Source of the DNA: CAYMZZ01 sp044463125
Lineage (GTDB): Bacteria > Bacteroidota > Bacteroidia > Chitinophagales > Chitinophagaceae
Direction: 5' to 3'
DNA: 64,000 nt
Assembly (NCBI GenBank): GCA_044463125.1
Contig: JBIQMS010000005.1
Location: 62,001-126,000 of the forward strand
Below are positions 9,039 to 17,848 of this stretch, piece after piece. The translations under genes and the position numbers were made by a program. Each line of letters begins with the position of its first letter. Position 1 is the first letter of the stretch. The notes beneath the pieces are model-generated. The model ran no database searches. It saw only the letters and a program-made list of their open reading frames with translations, and was not told where the DNA came from.

Positions 9039-9482
9039 GTGGCGTACGAGAACAACGACAAGAAAATGGAGAGTATCTACAGTAAAAGAATTCGTGCTGG
9101 AAAAAGAAGGACTTACTTCTTTGACGTGAGAGCGACCCGCGGCAACGATTATTACCTCACCATCACCGAAAGCCGCAAGCGCTTCGATGATAACGGGTAT
9201 GACCGGCACAAGGTATTCTTGTACAAAGAAGATTTCAACAAATTTATCAAAGCGTTGAATGAGGCTGTTGATTACGTAAAAACGGAGCTGATGCCCGATT
9301 TTGACTTCGACGCATTCAACCATGATGAATACAATGATGCAGAAGGCGAAAATGGTGGTGGCGAAAACAACAACAATCCTGTTGAAAGTCCCATTGTGGC
9401 GCCCACACCCAGCACGGCCAGCGTTACTTCTACCAATGAGCAGGCCGATAACGGCGCCAGTGAAGAAGTGGATAAGTGGTAA
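9039..9482 (+). CDS. DUF3276 / PUR-alpha-like nucleic-acid-binding protein
   Basis: A 147-residue protein. Residues about 10-90 form the compact DUF3276 fold (IYSKRIRAGKRRTYFFDVRATRGNDYYLTITESRKRF) that is related to PUR-alpha and to the Borrelia regulator BpuR, both of which bind single-stranded DNA or RNA. The C-terminal 55 residues are acidic, then rich in Asn, Ser and Thr, and look disordered. The start is GTG at 9039; the next in-frame ATG is at 9066. It has its own strong promoter and terminator, fitting a well-expressed single-gene unit. The regulatory target is unknown. Confidence 0.88.
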   Translation: MAYENNDKKMESIYSKRIRAGKRRTYFFDVRATRGNDYYLTITESRKRFDDNGYDRHKVFLYKEDFNKFIKALNEAVDYVKTELMPDFDFDAFNHDEYNDAEGENGGGENNNNPVESPIVAPTPSTASVTSTNEQADNGASEEVDKW

Positions 9483-9506
9483 TATTCTCTTTGTAAGATA
9501 TTTTTC

Positions 9507-9538
9507 AAAAGTCCTCCGGGTGTCGGGGGACTTTTTTT
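9507..9538 (+). terminator. intrinsic terminator of the PUR gene
   Basis: Stem GTCCTCCG / CGGGGGAC with a short loop, followed by seven T. Repeat element R3 begins at the very next bases. Confidence 0.9.
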
Positions 9539-9859
9539 ACGTTATACGTTGTACGTATTACGTAATACGTTTTTTTTTGTTTAGGGTTTAGGGTTTAAAG
9601 TTTAAGGTTGAGATAGGTCAAGAATAATGTACTGTAGTGCTATCGTTGCGTTCGTTGCGTTGAGTTCTCTTTTAAACACGAAGATTCTTCAAATCGGGAA
9701 GACATACCGCAACGAACGCCAAGAATCCGCAACGAACGCAACTCTGAAGATTTTATGAGAATACCAGCGCCTGCAGTCAATTCACATTAAACTTTAACCC
9801 CTAAACTCTAAACCCTAAACCCAAATACGTATTACGTAAAACGTACTACGTATTACGTC
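9539..9859. repeat. heptad inverted-repeat element R3, three nested shells
   Basis: It fills the whole 9539-9859 gap. Shells from outside in are: ACGT heptads (9539-9570 and 9826-9859); TTTAGGG-class heptads (9579-9608 and, reversed, 9786-9821); and a CGTTGCGTTC class (9644-9668), with two reversed copies at 9707-9745. The core is about 40 bases. The left edge abuts the terminator T-tract of the PUR gene; the right edge overlaps the stop codon of pgi (TAA read on the minus strand at 9853-9855). No gene is visible inside. Confidence 0.88.
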
Positions 9860-11505
9860 CTCCATTTTTTCCACTGATTAATCAACCCATTCGTACTGCC
9901 ATCATGTGAACTTATGGTATCAGGTGATTGCAGTTCGGGCAATACTTTTCCGGCCAGTTGCTTGCCGAGTTCAACGCCCCATTGATCGAAGCTGAAAATA
10001 TTCCAGATAACGCCCTGCACAAATATCTTGTGTTCATAGAGGGCGATCAATTGTCCCAAAGTAAACGGCGTGATTTTTTTGAGTAGAAATGAATTGCTGG
10101 GCTTATTGCCTTCAAATACTTTATACGGAGCCAACTTATCTACTTCCGATGGGGAATGCCCTTGTGCCGTCAATTCCTGGCGGGCTTCTTCCAGCGTTTT
10201 TCCATTCATCAGCGCTTCGGTTTGCGCAAAGAAATTGGCTAATAATTTCACATGATGATCAGCAATGGGATTATGCGAAATGGCGGGCGCTATAAAATCG
10301 CAGGGTATCATGGGGGTGCCCTGGTGTATCAACTGATAAAAAGCATGCTGGCCATTCGTACCGGGCTCGCCCCAGATCACCGGGCCGGTGGCGTATGCCA
10401 CGGGCATTCCGTTTCGGTCTACCGACTTACCATTGCTTTCCATATTGCCCTGCTGAAAATAGGCGGCAAATCGGTGCATATACTGGTCGTAGGGAAGAAT
10501 GGCTTCGGATTGTGACCCAAAAAAGTTGCCGTACCATATACCTAGCAGGGCCATGATGACGGGAATATTTTGATCGAATGGCTGCTCCCTGAAATGTCGG
10601 TCACTCGCATGGGCACCCTTCAGTAATTCTTCAAAACGATCATAACCGATGCTGAGCGCAATAGAAAGACCAATGGCGCTCCAAAGTGAATAGCGTCCAC
10701 CCACCCAGTCCCAGAACTCAAACATATTTTTCTTATCAATCCCAAACTTCACCACTTCCTTTTGATTGGTGCTAAGGGCCACAAAATGTTTGGCGATATG
10801 GGCTTCGTTCTTTGCCTTTTTCAGGAACCATTGCCGCGCTGTATGGGCGTTGGTCATGGTTTCCTGCGTAGTGAAGGTTTTGGAAGCGATGAGAAAGAGC
10901 GTGCGCTCCGGATCTATCTTTTTCAGGGTTTCGGCTATATGGGTGCCATCCACATTGGAAACAAACCAGGTTTCGATACCCTTATCCTGGTATGGCTTCA
11001 ACGCTTCCGTTACCATCAGTGGCCCGAGGTCGCTTCCGCCAATGCCAATATTCACGACGTAGCGAATTCTCTTTCCGGAATAACCCCTGTGCGTGCCATC
11101 GTGAATGGCCTGGCAAAACTTCTTCATCTTACGCTGCACCTTTCTTACCTCCGGAATAATATCTTCTCCGCCCGTGCGCACTTCCTCTTTTCCGAAATGC
11201 CGCAATGCTGTGTGCAACACCGCCCTTTTCTCCGTTTGGTTGATCAGCTCGCCGGCAAAAAGCGCCTTTCGGGCCAGTTCCAGTTTACATTCGTTGGCCA
11301 GTTGTAAGAGCAGTTGAAGCGTATGCGCGCTGATCCTGTTCTTGCTATAATCAAAAAGCAGGTCATTCATTTGAATGCTGAAGCGGTTGAACCGGTCCGC
11401 ATCTTTTTCAAAAAGCGCTTTCACCGGAATGGCTTGCATTACGGCCTGCTCTTCTTTTAATAATTGCCAGGCTTCGGTTTGGGTGGGGTTGATGGAAGGA
11501 AACAT
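9853..11505 (-). CDS. pgi: glucose-6-phosphate isomerase
   Basis: A 550-residue enzyme interconverting glucose 6-phosphate and fructose 6-phosphate in the cytoplasm. Visible motifs: the phosphate-binding NIGIGGSDLGP (about 152-162), SLWSAIGLS, MESNGKSVDRNG, the catalytic-Glu segment GEPGTNGQHAFYQL, and YEHKIFVQGVIWNIFSFDQWGVELGK near the end with the conserved Lys. Length and motifs fit the long E. coli-like class. It is followed after 8 bases by the upstream neighbour, threonine aldolase, on the same strand, so the pair may share a transcript. Its final Thr codon and stop lie within the ACGT array of R3. Confidence 0.97.
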   Translation of the reverse strand: MFPSINPTQTEAWQLLKEEQAVMQAIPVKALFEKDADRFNRFSIQMNDLLFDYSKNRISAHTLQLLLQLANECKLELARKALFAGELINQTEKRAVLHTALRHFGKEEVRTGGEDIIPEVRKVQRKMKKFCQAIHDGTHRGYSGKRIRYVVNIGIGGSDLGPLMVTEALKPYQDKGIETWFVSNVDGTHIAETLKKIDPERTLFLIASKTFTTQETMTNAHTARQWFLKKAKNEAHIAKHFVALSTNQKEVVKFGIDKKNMFEFWDWVGGRYSLWSAIGLSIALSIGYDRFEELLKGAHASDRHFREQPFDQNIPVIMALLGIWYGNFFGSQSEAILPYDQYMHRFAAYFQQGNMESNGKSVDRNGMPVAYATGPVIWGEPGTNGQHAFYQLIHQGTPMIPCDFIAPAISHNPIADHHVKLLANFFAQTEALMNGKTLEEARQELTAQGHSPSEVDKLAPYKVFEGNKPSNSFLLKKITPFTLGQLIALYEHKIFVQGVIWNIFSFDQWGVELGKQLAGKVLPELQSPDTISSHDGSTNGLINQWKKWRT

Positions 11506-11513
11506 AATAAGGT

Positions 11514-12527
11514 TTAAAGGGATTCGAATATACGAAGGGTAGCATCAATCATGGCCGGGCTAATGTCGAGATGAACCACCAGCCTGATGCGGTTGGGGGC
11601 TATGGCATAAGCCAGAACGCCCTTCTCCTTCATTTGGGCTACCAGTTGGGGTGCCGGGATACCGGGTTTCAATTCAAAAATCACAATATTGGTTTCCACA
11701 GGCAACACAAATTCCGTGAAAGATTTACCAGCCAGCCCTTCTGCCAGCTGATGGGCATGCTGATGGTCAATGGCCAACCTGTCGATATGATGATCCAGCG
11801 CATAGATACCCGCGGCCGCCAGCATACCGGCCTGCCGCATACCGCCGCCAAAAACCTTGCGGATGCGCCGGGCTTTGCGGATAAACGCTTCCGTGCCCAG
11901 AAGCAGGCTACCTACCGGACATCCCAGGCTCTTGCTCAGGCAAACGGAAATGGAGTCGAAGGCTTCGCCATATTGCTTCGGGTTTTCATTCTTAGCGACC
12001 AGTGCATTCCATAATCGCGCGCCATCGAGATGAAAACCAAGGCCATGTTGCCGACATACTTCGCGTATCTGAAGCACTTCTACGAAATCATAACAGGCTC
12101 CGCCACCCCGGTTGCAGGTATTTTCCAGGCTTACCAGTCGGCTAACGGGCTTGTGCACATCATCGGGATTGATAGCCGCCAATACCTGGCTGGCCGTAAT
12201 CCGGCCGCGGTCGCCATGCAGTAATCGTACCGATGCGCCGGCATTGAAGGCGATACCTCCTCCTTCGTATTGATAAATATGGGAAGACTCGTCGCAAATA
12301 ACTTCGTCCCCCGGCTGGGTATGCACTTTAATGGCTATCTGGTTGGTCATGGTACCCGAGGGGCAAAACAGGGCCGCCTCCATGCCAAAAAGCTTTGCGG
12401 CTTTTTCTTCCAGCGCGTTAATACTCGGATCTTCCCCAAAAACATCATCGCCAAGAGGTGCAGCCTGCATGGCGGCCCGCATCCCATCCGTGGGCCGGGT
12501 AACGGTATCGGAACGATAATCAATCAT
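11514..12527 (-). CDS. ltaE: low-specificity L-threonine aldolase
   Basis: A 337-residue PLP enzyme that splits threonine and allo-threonine to glycine and acetaldehyde. The N-terminus MIDYRSDTVTRPTDGMRAAM is typical. His83 stacks on the cofactor, FHLDGAR (Asp168, Arg171) binds the pyridine ring, and Lys199 in SVCLSKSLG is the Schiff-base lysine. Length matches the family. It lies 8 bases upstream of pgi on the same strand; the functional link is not obvious. The divergent gap to the sensor kinase gene is about 115 bases and shows no clear promoter box. Confidence 0.93.
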   Translation of the reverse strand: MIDYRSDTVTRPTDGMRAAMQAAPLGDDVFGEDPSINALEEKAAKLFGMEAALFCPSGTMTNQIAIKVHTQPGDEVICDESSHIYQYEGGGIAFNAGASVRLLHGDRGRITASQVLAAINPDDVHKPVSRLVSLENTCNRGGGACYDFVEVLQIREVCRQHGLGFHLDGARLWNALVAKNENPKQYGEAFDSISVCLSKSLGCPVGSLLLGTEAFIRKARRIRKVFGGGMRQAGMLAAAGIYALDHHIDRLAIDHQHAHQLAEGLAGKSFTEFVLPVETNIVIFELKPGIPAPQLVAQMKEKGVLAYAIAPNRIRLVVHLDISPAMIDATLRIFESL

Positions 12528-12644
12528 TAAAAAAATGGCTTTGCCTGCAAGATAAACAGTTCACGCCTGAATTGCGGTAGTTTACGAAGCAAAAAGACCT
12601 ATTATCAACAGTCATTCAATAAATTGCAGGGATAATAATTGTCC

Positions 12645-13799
12645 ATGGAACCAATGGCTCAGGTGTTGATAATAGTAAGTGCCACACTCTCGCTGGCGCT
12701 GGCTATTTATCTGCTTTCAAAATTTAACCGGCTATTCCTGCGGGTTCGTAATGTCTGGTTGCGCAAGAATATGGCCGTACTGCTGGTGGGTTGCTGCTTT
12801 ATGTTTTCCATGTCGCTCGTTTCTTCCGAGATCTACATGAAAGCCATGCAACAGGGGTGGTTTCAGGCATTTTTGACCCAGATGTGGCAATCAGTACTTA
12901 TCATTCTATTTGTATTCAATTTCGTTTGGGTAATAAGGATGATACCCGGGGTGAATTCGCTCCCTTTTGTGCCGCATCACCTGGTCATCATACTAAGCAT
13001 TATTATCGGGGCACTCATTATCTATACGCTGGTCCATTATGTAGGGAATGATTTCGCCTTCAAGGACCTTCGAATGACCCTGATCTTTGCGTTTTATAAC
13101 TCACTGGCCACAGGTCTTATCTATACGGCGGTGAACTATGTAGACCTCGACCGAAAGCGTAAACTCAACGAAAAGGAACTGGAAGTGGCAAGGCTCACCG
13201 TATTGAAAACAAAAGCGGAGCTGGATGCCCTGCATTCAAAGGTTAACCCGCACTTTCTCTACAATGCCCTGAATTCGATTGCAGACCTGGCGGTTACAGA
13301 TGGACGCAAAGCCCGGAAAATGACCATCGCCCTCGCCGATTTATTTCGCTACAGCATCAACTACAGCCAGAATAATTTTTCTACGGTGAAAGACGAGCTG
13401 GAGATGACGGAAGTGTATTTGCAAATTGAAAAAATTCGTTTTGAGGACCAGCTCAATTACCGGGTGGAACTGGCTGATAATCCAAGGCATTACCTGGTTC
13501 CCCGTTTTTTGTTGCAGCCCCTGGCCGAGAACGCGGTGAAGCATGGTCTGAAAGTTACGGGCCAAATGACGGAAATCGTGATAAAGGTTGCTGAGCTCGA
13601 GAACGGAATACGTATTGTTGTAGCCGACAATGGACCAGCTTTTCCCGATGAACTGGTACCTGGCTATGGCGTGAAGAGCGTATTTGATAAACTGGACTTA
13701 CTTTTTCCCGGACAATATGAGATCCGGTTTAGCAATACACCCTGCAAAAGGGTGGAAATCGACATCTTTAAATTGATGAAGCATGAACCCACGCTATAA
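12645..13799 (+). CDS. LytS-type membrane sensor histidine kinase
   Basis: From the ATG at 12645 (an upstream in-frame TTG at 12639 is possible) the protein has 384 residues. The first 175 residues contain about five membrane segments and no recognisable extracellular sensor domain. A His_kinase domain follows: KVNPHFLYNALNSIADL with phospho-acceptor His203, then LFRYSIN, and an ATP-binding part with LLQPLAENAVKHG, VVADNGPAF and GYGVKS. It overlaps the next gene, a LytTR regulator, by 17 bases, so the two form a two-component pair. The signal is unknown. The three outer-membrane barrel genes downstream are a possible but unproven target. Confidence 0.9.
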   Translation: MEPMAQVLIIVSATLSLALAIYLLSKFNRLFLRVRNVWLRKNMAVLLVGCCFMFSMSLVSSEIYMKAMQQGWFQAFLTQMWQSVLIILFVFNFVWVIRMIPGVNSLPFVPHHLVIILSIIIGALIIYTLVHYVGNDFAFKDLRMTLIFAFYNSLATGLIYTAVNYVDLDRKRKLNEKELEVARLTVLKTKAELDALHSKVNPHFLYNALNSIADLAVTDGRKARKMTIALADLFRYSINYSQNNFSTVKDELEMTEVYLQIEKIRFEDQLNYRVELADNPRHYLVPRFLLQPLAENAVKHGLKVTGQMTEIVIKVAELENGIRIVVADNGPAFPDELVPGYGVKSVFDKLDLLFPGQYEIRFSNTPCKRVEIDIFKLMKHEPTL

Positions 13800-14547
13800 A
13801 GCCCTGGTTATTGACGACGAACCCGCCGCACGGCGCCTGATGAAAAGTCTGCTGCAGGAACATGCCGACACCGTGGAAGTAATAGGGGAGGCGGGAACCG
13901 GACAGGAAGCCTTGCGACAGATTGAGGCATTGAAGCCTGACTTATTGTTTCTGGATATTCAAATGCCCGACCTCACCGGTTTCGAAGTGTTGGAGCGGTT
14001 GGAACATAAGCCCAACGTAATATTCACCACGGCCTATGAGCAGTATGCGATCAAGGCATTTGAAAACTTTTCGGTGGATTATCTTCTCAAACCTATACGC
14101 GAAGACAGGCTCGAGCTAAGCATCCAGAAGCTGCAGCGCTTTGGGCGCCTTAACCAGGACTTGAATCTGTCCGGTTTACAGGAAATAATCAGCCAACTGA
14201 AAGCGCCGCCTAAGGCCACAGCCCTGCCCATTCGCACGGGCGATCGCATAACACTGGTGCGCTTTGAGCAGATCACTTACCTGGAAGCAGAAGATAAATA
14301 TGTGTATGTACATAGTACAGATGGACAAAAATTCCTGACCGATCAAACTTTGTCGGTGCTGGAAGAAAAGCTGCCCGAAAATTTCTTTCGCATCCAAAAG
14401 TCTTATATCATCAATAAAGAAAGGATACGCGAAATGCACCGCCACTTCAATGGGCGCTATCTTTTTGTGATGGAAGACAAAGCAGCCACTCGCATTACTT
14501 CAGGGAGAACTTATTATGAGCAGATCAAGGCGACGTTTGATTTGTGA
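13783..14547 (+). CDS. LytTR-family response regulator
   Basis: A 254-residue regulator. Residues 5-120 form the receiver, with acidic pocket IDDEP and phospho-acceptor Asp58 in LLFLDIQMPDLTG, plus the conserved Lys in YLLKPI. Residues about 155-250 form a LytTR DNA-binding domain (YLEAEDKYVYVHST, FFRIQKSYIIN). It overlaps the kinase gene by 17 bases, which suggests coupled translation. It should bind DNA as a dimer once phosphorylated. Confidence 0.92.
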   Translation: MNPRYKALVIDDEPAARRLMKSLLQEHADTVEVIGEAGTGQEALRQIEALKPDLLFLDIQMPDLTGFEVLERLEHKPNVIFTTAYEQYAIKAFENFSVDYLLKPIREDRLELSIQKLQRFGRLNQDLNLSGLQEIISQLKAPPKATALPIRTGDRITLVRFEQITYLEAEDKYVYVHSTDGQKFLTDQTLSVLEEKLPENFFRIQKSYIINKERIREMHRHFNGRYLFVMEDKAATRITSGRTYYEQIKATFDL

Positions 14548-14939
14548 GGCAGAAAGCCGTGAGGGAAATTTGTGAATTTGCTTATTTGTGAATTTGATTT
14601 CACGCAGATTGGCGCAGATTTTTCTCCAATCTAATTTCATATCCCCGCTTCCCGGCCCTTAACCCGCCACTGCCTCCCCACTCACGACTCACGCCTCACG
14701 ATTCACGATTCACCATTCACGTTTCTCCCCGCCTCACGCCTCACGATTCACGATTCACGTTTCTCCCCGCCTCACGCCCTACATCCCACTAACCAAAATC
14801 CCCAATTCACCCAATTCCGCTTGCCAGCGGCATCCGGGGCCGGTAGCTTTGGCCTTTTAAAGCGATTGCGAGTTCTTTCCATTTATCACGACAATTTGCC
14901 GTTCGATATAAAACAATGAACTATGCAATGCAAAGTACC
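14548..14939. repeat. gene-free gap with CGCAGATT and TTCACGA tandem repeats
   Basis: No gene is seen between the response regulator and the first barrel gene. The gap starts with GTGAATTTG copies (about 14568-14600) and two CGCAGATT units (14602-14620). Then 14680-14780 is a tandem array of 7-bp units (CTCACGA, CTCACGC, ATTCACG). A larger unit of about 33-40 bases ending in GTTTCTCCCCG occurs twice there. It is the same kind of degenerate heptad repeat as elsewhere, but without an inverted partner arm. Confidence 0.7.
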
Positions 14940-14947
14940 TACTTTTG
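14940..14947 (+). promoter_or_regulatory. -7 promoter box of the first barrel gene
   Basis: TACTTTTG fits TAnnTTTG and lies 41 bases upstream of the ATG at 14989. The -33 region carries ATG rather than TTG, so the match is partial. Confidence 0.5.
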
Positions 14948-14988
14948 AACTGTAATGATCAAAAACAGGTACTGATAAAACCACAATC

Positions 14989-17475
14989 ATGAGAAAGTTT
15001 ATCCTCACACTGATAGTCAATGTATTAAGCATTGGCATTTTTGCGCAGAATGTCGGAAACGGCGCTTCCCTGGAAGGTTCGGTGAAAAAAGCCGATGGCC
15101 AATCCCTGGAAGCAGCCACCGTTTCCCTCTATCGCGCTGCCGATTCTGCCCTGGTGAAGATGGGTTTGACCGATAAACAAGGTCGTTTTTTGGTAGAAGG
15201 CATCCAGGCGGGTACTTATTTTATTGAAGTAACTGCCATTGGCTATGAGCCCCATGTGGAGAAAAACCTGGAGCTTTCAGCAGCATCGCGTAAGCAAATA
15301 ACGGCCATCACCCTTCAGCAGGCTTCCAAAGCCCTGGGTGCAGTAACCGTTACCGCCCGCCGACCACTGATTGAACAGAAAATTGACCGGACCGTGGTAA
15401 ATGTGGAAGCATCCATTACCAACGCCGGTAATAGCGCTTTGGAGGTATTGGAAAAAGCGCCGGGTGTGGCGGTTGACAAAGACGGCAATATCAGCCTGAA
15501 GGGTAAGGATGGAGTAGTGGTATATATTGATGGCCGACCCAGTTACCTGAGCGGCGCCGACCTGGCCAACCTGCTGCGCAGCATGAATGGTAGCCAGCTT
15601 GATCAGATTGAGATCATGACCAATCCTCCCGCCAAATATGATGCCGCCGGCAACTCCGGTGTCATCAATATCCGCACCAAGAAAACAAAACAGGTGGGAT
15701 ATAGTGGTTCCTTTACCACGGGTTATACGCAAGGTCGCTACGCCCGCTTCAACGAGGCTTTCAACATGAACTATCGTACGGGTAAAGTAAACCTGTTTAC
15801 GAATCTTAACTATAACCGTAACCATTTTGGCCAGGATCTGGAAATTTCAAGGGTTTTCCGCGATCCCAATACGGGCCAGATCAGTTCACGTTTCGAGCAG
15901 GTTTCGGCCATGGAAAATCAAAACCATTACGTGAGCGGAAAACTGGGTGCCGATTTTTATGTGAGCAAGAAAACAACCATCGGCCTCGTGGGTAGCGGGT
16001 TTTATAATCCTTCGCAGTGGGACAGCCGCACGCCGTCTTACATTTATTCTCCCGGAAAAGATACCCTGAGCCATACAAAGGCAAGTACGGGCAATGAAGA
16101 GAAATGGAAAAACTACAGCCTCAACGCAAACTTCCGTACCGTACTCGATTCTTCGGGCCAGGAACTGTCGGGCGATTTTGATTATATCCAATACCGTTCC
16201 ACCAACCTGCAACCGCTTTATACCGCCTATTTCGATAAGAACAATATACCCATGCAAACACCGGACACCCTGCTGGGTAGCCTGCCCCAGGATATCTATA
16301 TCTATAGTGGCAAGCTTGACTATACTTTGCCCCTGAAAAACGGTGCACGATTTGAAGCTGGCTTGAAGAGCAGTTATGTTGAAACCGACAACAACGCGGT
16401 TTATGAAAACCTTATTGGCGGACAAAGAGATCTGGATAGCGCGCGTACTAACCATTTTGTGTATAAGGAAAATATCAACGCGGCCTATGTGAACTATAGC
16501 CGCCCGCTGGGTAAAAAGTGGAATGCGCAGTTGGGTCTTCGCATGGAGAATACCATCGCTAAAGGCGTTTCGAAAGGGTATGAGTACGATAATGTGGAGA
16601 ACAGGTTCGAGGCATCGGATCGCCGGTTCAAGCGCAACTACACGCAACTGTTTCCCACTTTTTACCTGCAATACAAAGCCAGCGAAACACACCAGTTTGT
16701 ATTGAACTATGGCAGGAGGGTGAACCGTCCGAATTATCAGGACCTGAATCCCTTCATTAATTTCCTGGATCGCTACACATTCCAGCAGGGTAACCCTGAC
16801 CTGAGTCCCCAGTTCGCGCACAACATTGAGTTGACGCACAATTACAAGGGATTCCTGAACACCACCCTGAACTATACGCAGACAGATGATATCATTCAGC
16901 AGGTGTTTGAGCAGAATGAGGCGACAAACGAAACCTATATCATGAAGGATAATATCGCCAAAATGCAGCAGGTGGGTATTTCAGTGAGCGCATTTCGTCA
17001 GCTCAACAAATGGTGGAGCAGCAATGTATTCGTGAATGGTATTTTCAACCATTTCGAAGGCGTGGTGAACAATGTGGCTGTTTCCCTCGATCAACCGGCC
17101 CTGGCCATCCAGATGCAACATCAGTTTAAACTGAACAAAGGCTGGGCGGCTGAGTTGAGTGGCTTCTACCGCACCAAATCCCTGCAGGGTGTAATCGCCA
17201 TTCGCCAGATCGGTATGGTGAATGCAGGGATCAGCAAGCAGATCCTGAAAAACAAAGCGAGTATCCGCCTGAATGTGCGCGACATCTTCGCAATGGGAAA
17301 CTATAAAGGTACCAGCCGCTATGGCGATGTGGACCTACAATTCTACAACATCAACGACAGCCGCGCCGTAGGCATCACATTTAGCTGGCGCTTCAGCAAA
17401 GGCAAAATGAATGGCAACGGAGGACAGCGGAAGAAAGGCAGTGCGGATGATGAGTTGAATAGGGTGGGAAGATAA
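14989..17475 (+). CDS. TonB-dependent-receptor-like outer-membrane barrel, paralogue 1
   Basis: An 828-residue outer-membrane protein: signal peptide (MRKFILTLIVNVLSIGIFAQ), a CarboxypepD-regulatory-like domain (about 28-110, ending in YFIEVTAIGYEPH), a plug domain (about 120-235: ITNAGNSALEVLEKAPGVAVDKDGNISLKGKDGVVVYIDGRP in short pieces) and an OMP_b-brl_3-type barrel. The barrel's last strand is FSWRFSKG, then a basic tail ends in DDELNRVGR. Such proteins take up or bind an unknown ligand with TonB energy. No SusD partner is present. It is the first of three tandem paralogues separated by heptad repeat elements, so each probably has its own transcript. Confidence 0.9.
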   Translation: MRKFILTLIVNVLSIGIFAQNVGNGASLEGSVKKADGQSLEAATVSLYRAADSALVKMGLTDKQGRFLVEGIQAGTYFIEVTAIGYEPHVEKNLELSAASRKQITAITLQQASKALGAVTVTARRPLIEQKIDRTVVNVEASITNAGNSALEVLEKAPGVAVDKDGNISLKGKDGVVVYIDGRPSYLSGADLANLLRSMNGSQLDQIEIMTNPPAKYDAAGNSGVINIRTKKTKQVGYSGSFTTGYTQGRYARFNEAFNMNYRTGKVNLFTNLNYNRNHFGQDLEISRVFRDPNTGQISSRFEQVSAMENQNHYVSGKLGADFYVSKKTTIGLVGSGFYNPSQWDSRTPSYIYSPGKDTLSHTKASTGNEEKWKNYSLNANFRTVLDSSGQELSGDFDYIQYRSTNLQPLYTAYFDKNNIPMQTPDTLLGSLPQDIYIYSGKLDYTLPLKNGARFEAGLKSSYVETDNNAVYENLIGGQRDLDSARTNHFVYKENINAAYVNYSRPLGKKWNAQLGLRMENTIAKGVSKGYEYDNVENRFEASDRRFKRNYTQLFPTFYLQYKASETHQFVLNYGRRVNRPNYQDLNPFINFLDRYTFQQGNPDLSPQFAHNIELTHNYKGFLNTTLNYTQTDDIIQQVFEQNEATNETYIMKDNIAKMQQVGISVSAFRQLNKWWSSNVFVNGIFNHFEGVVNNVAVSLDQPALAIQMQHQFKLNKGWAAELSGFYRTKSLQGVIAIRQIGMVNAGISKQILKNKASIRLNVRDIFAMGNYKGTSRYGDVDLQFYNINDSRAVGITFSWRFSKGKMNGNGGQRKKGSADDELNRVGR

Positions 17476-17481
17476 GTTATA

Positions 17482-17728
17482 TGTATTACGTAGTACGTTT
17501 TACGTTGTACGTTGGTTTAGGGTTTAAAGTTTAAGGTTTAAGGGAGTAGTAAGTAGTAAGTAGTAAGTAGTGAGTAGTGAGTAGGAGTGAGAAGTGCGAA
17601 AGGTCTTGGTCAGCGAAAAGAGAAAAGAGCCTACTTCATTGATGGACCTAATGCATAAACCTTAAACCCTAAACTCTAAACCCTAAACCAACGTATAACG
17701 TACTACGTAAAACGTAAAACGTAAAACC
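17482..17728. repeat. heptad inverted-repeat element R4 with GTAGTAA array
   Basis: Left arm: ACGT heptads (17482-17513), TTTAGGG class (17515-17540), then GTAGTAA heptads (17544-17583). Right arm: CCCTAAA class (17655-17689) and ACGT heptads (17691-17727), both reversed. The GTAGTAA class has no partner on the right. It fills most of the gap between barrel paralogues 1 and 2; the remaining 120 bases before the next start show no gene. Confidence 0.85.
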
Positions 17729-17848
17729 TCCCTCCACTCATCCCTTCCCACAACCATTCACCCCTAATCAAAAATTTCCTGTAACCAGATCCTGCCTGCT
17801 GCGTCTAAGGTTCTGTAAGTCGATTCCGAATACTGTAAAATATTTAAA

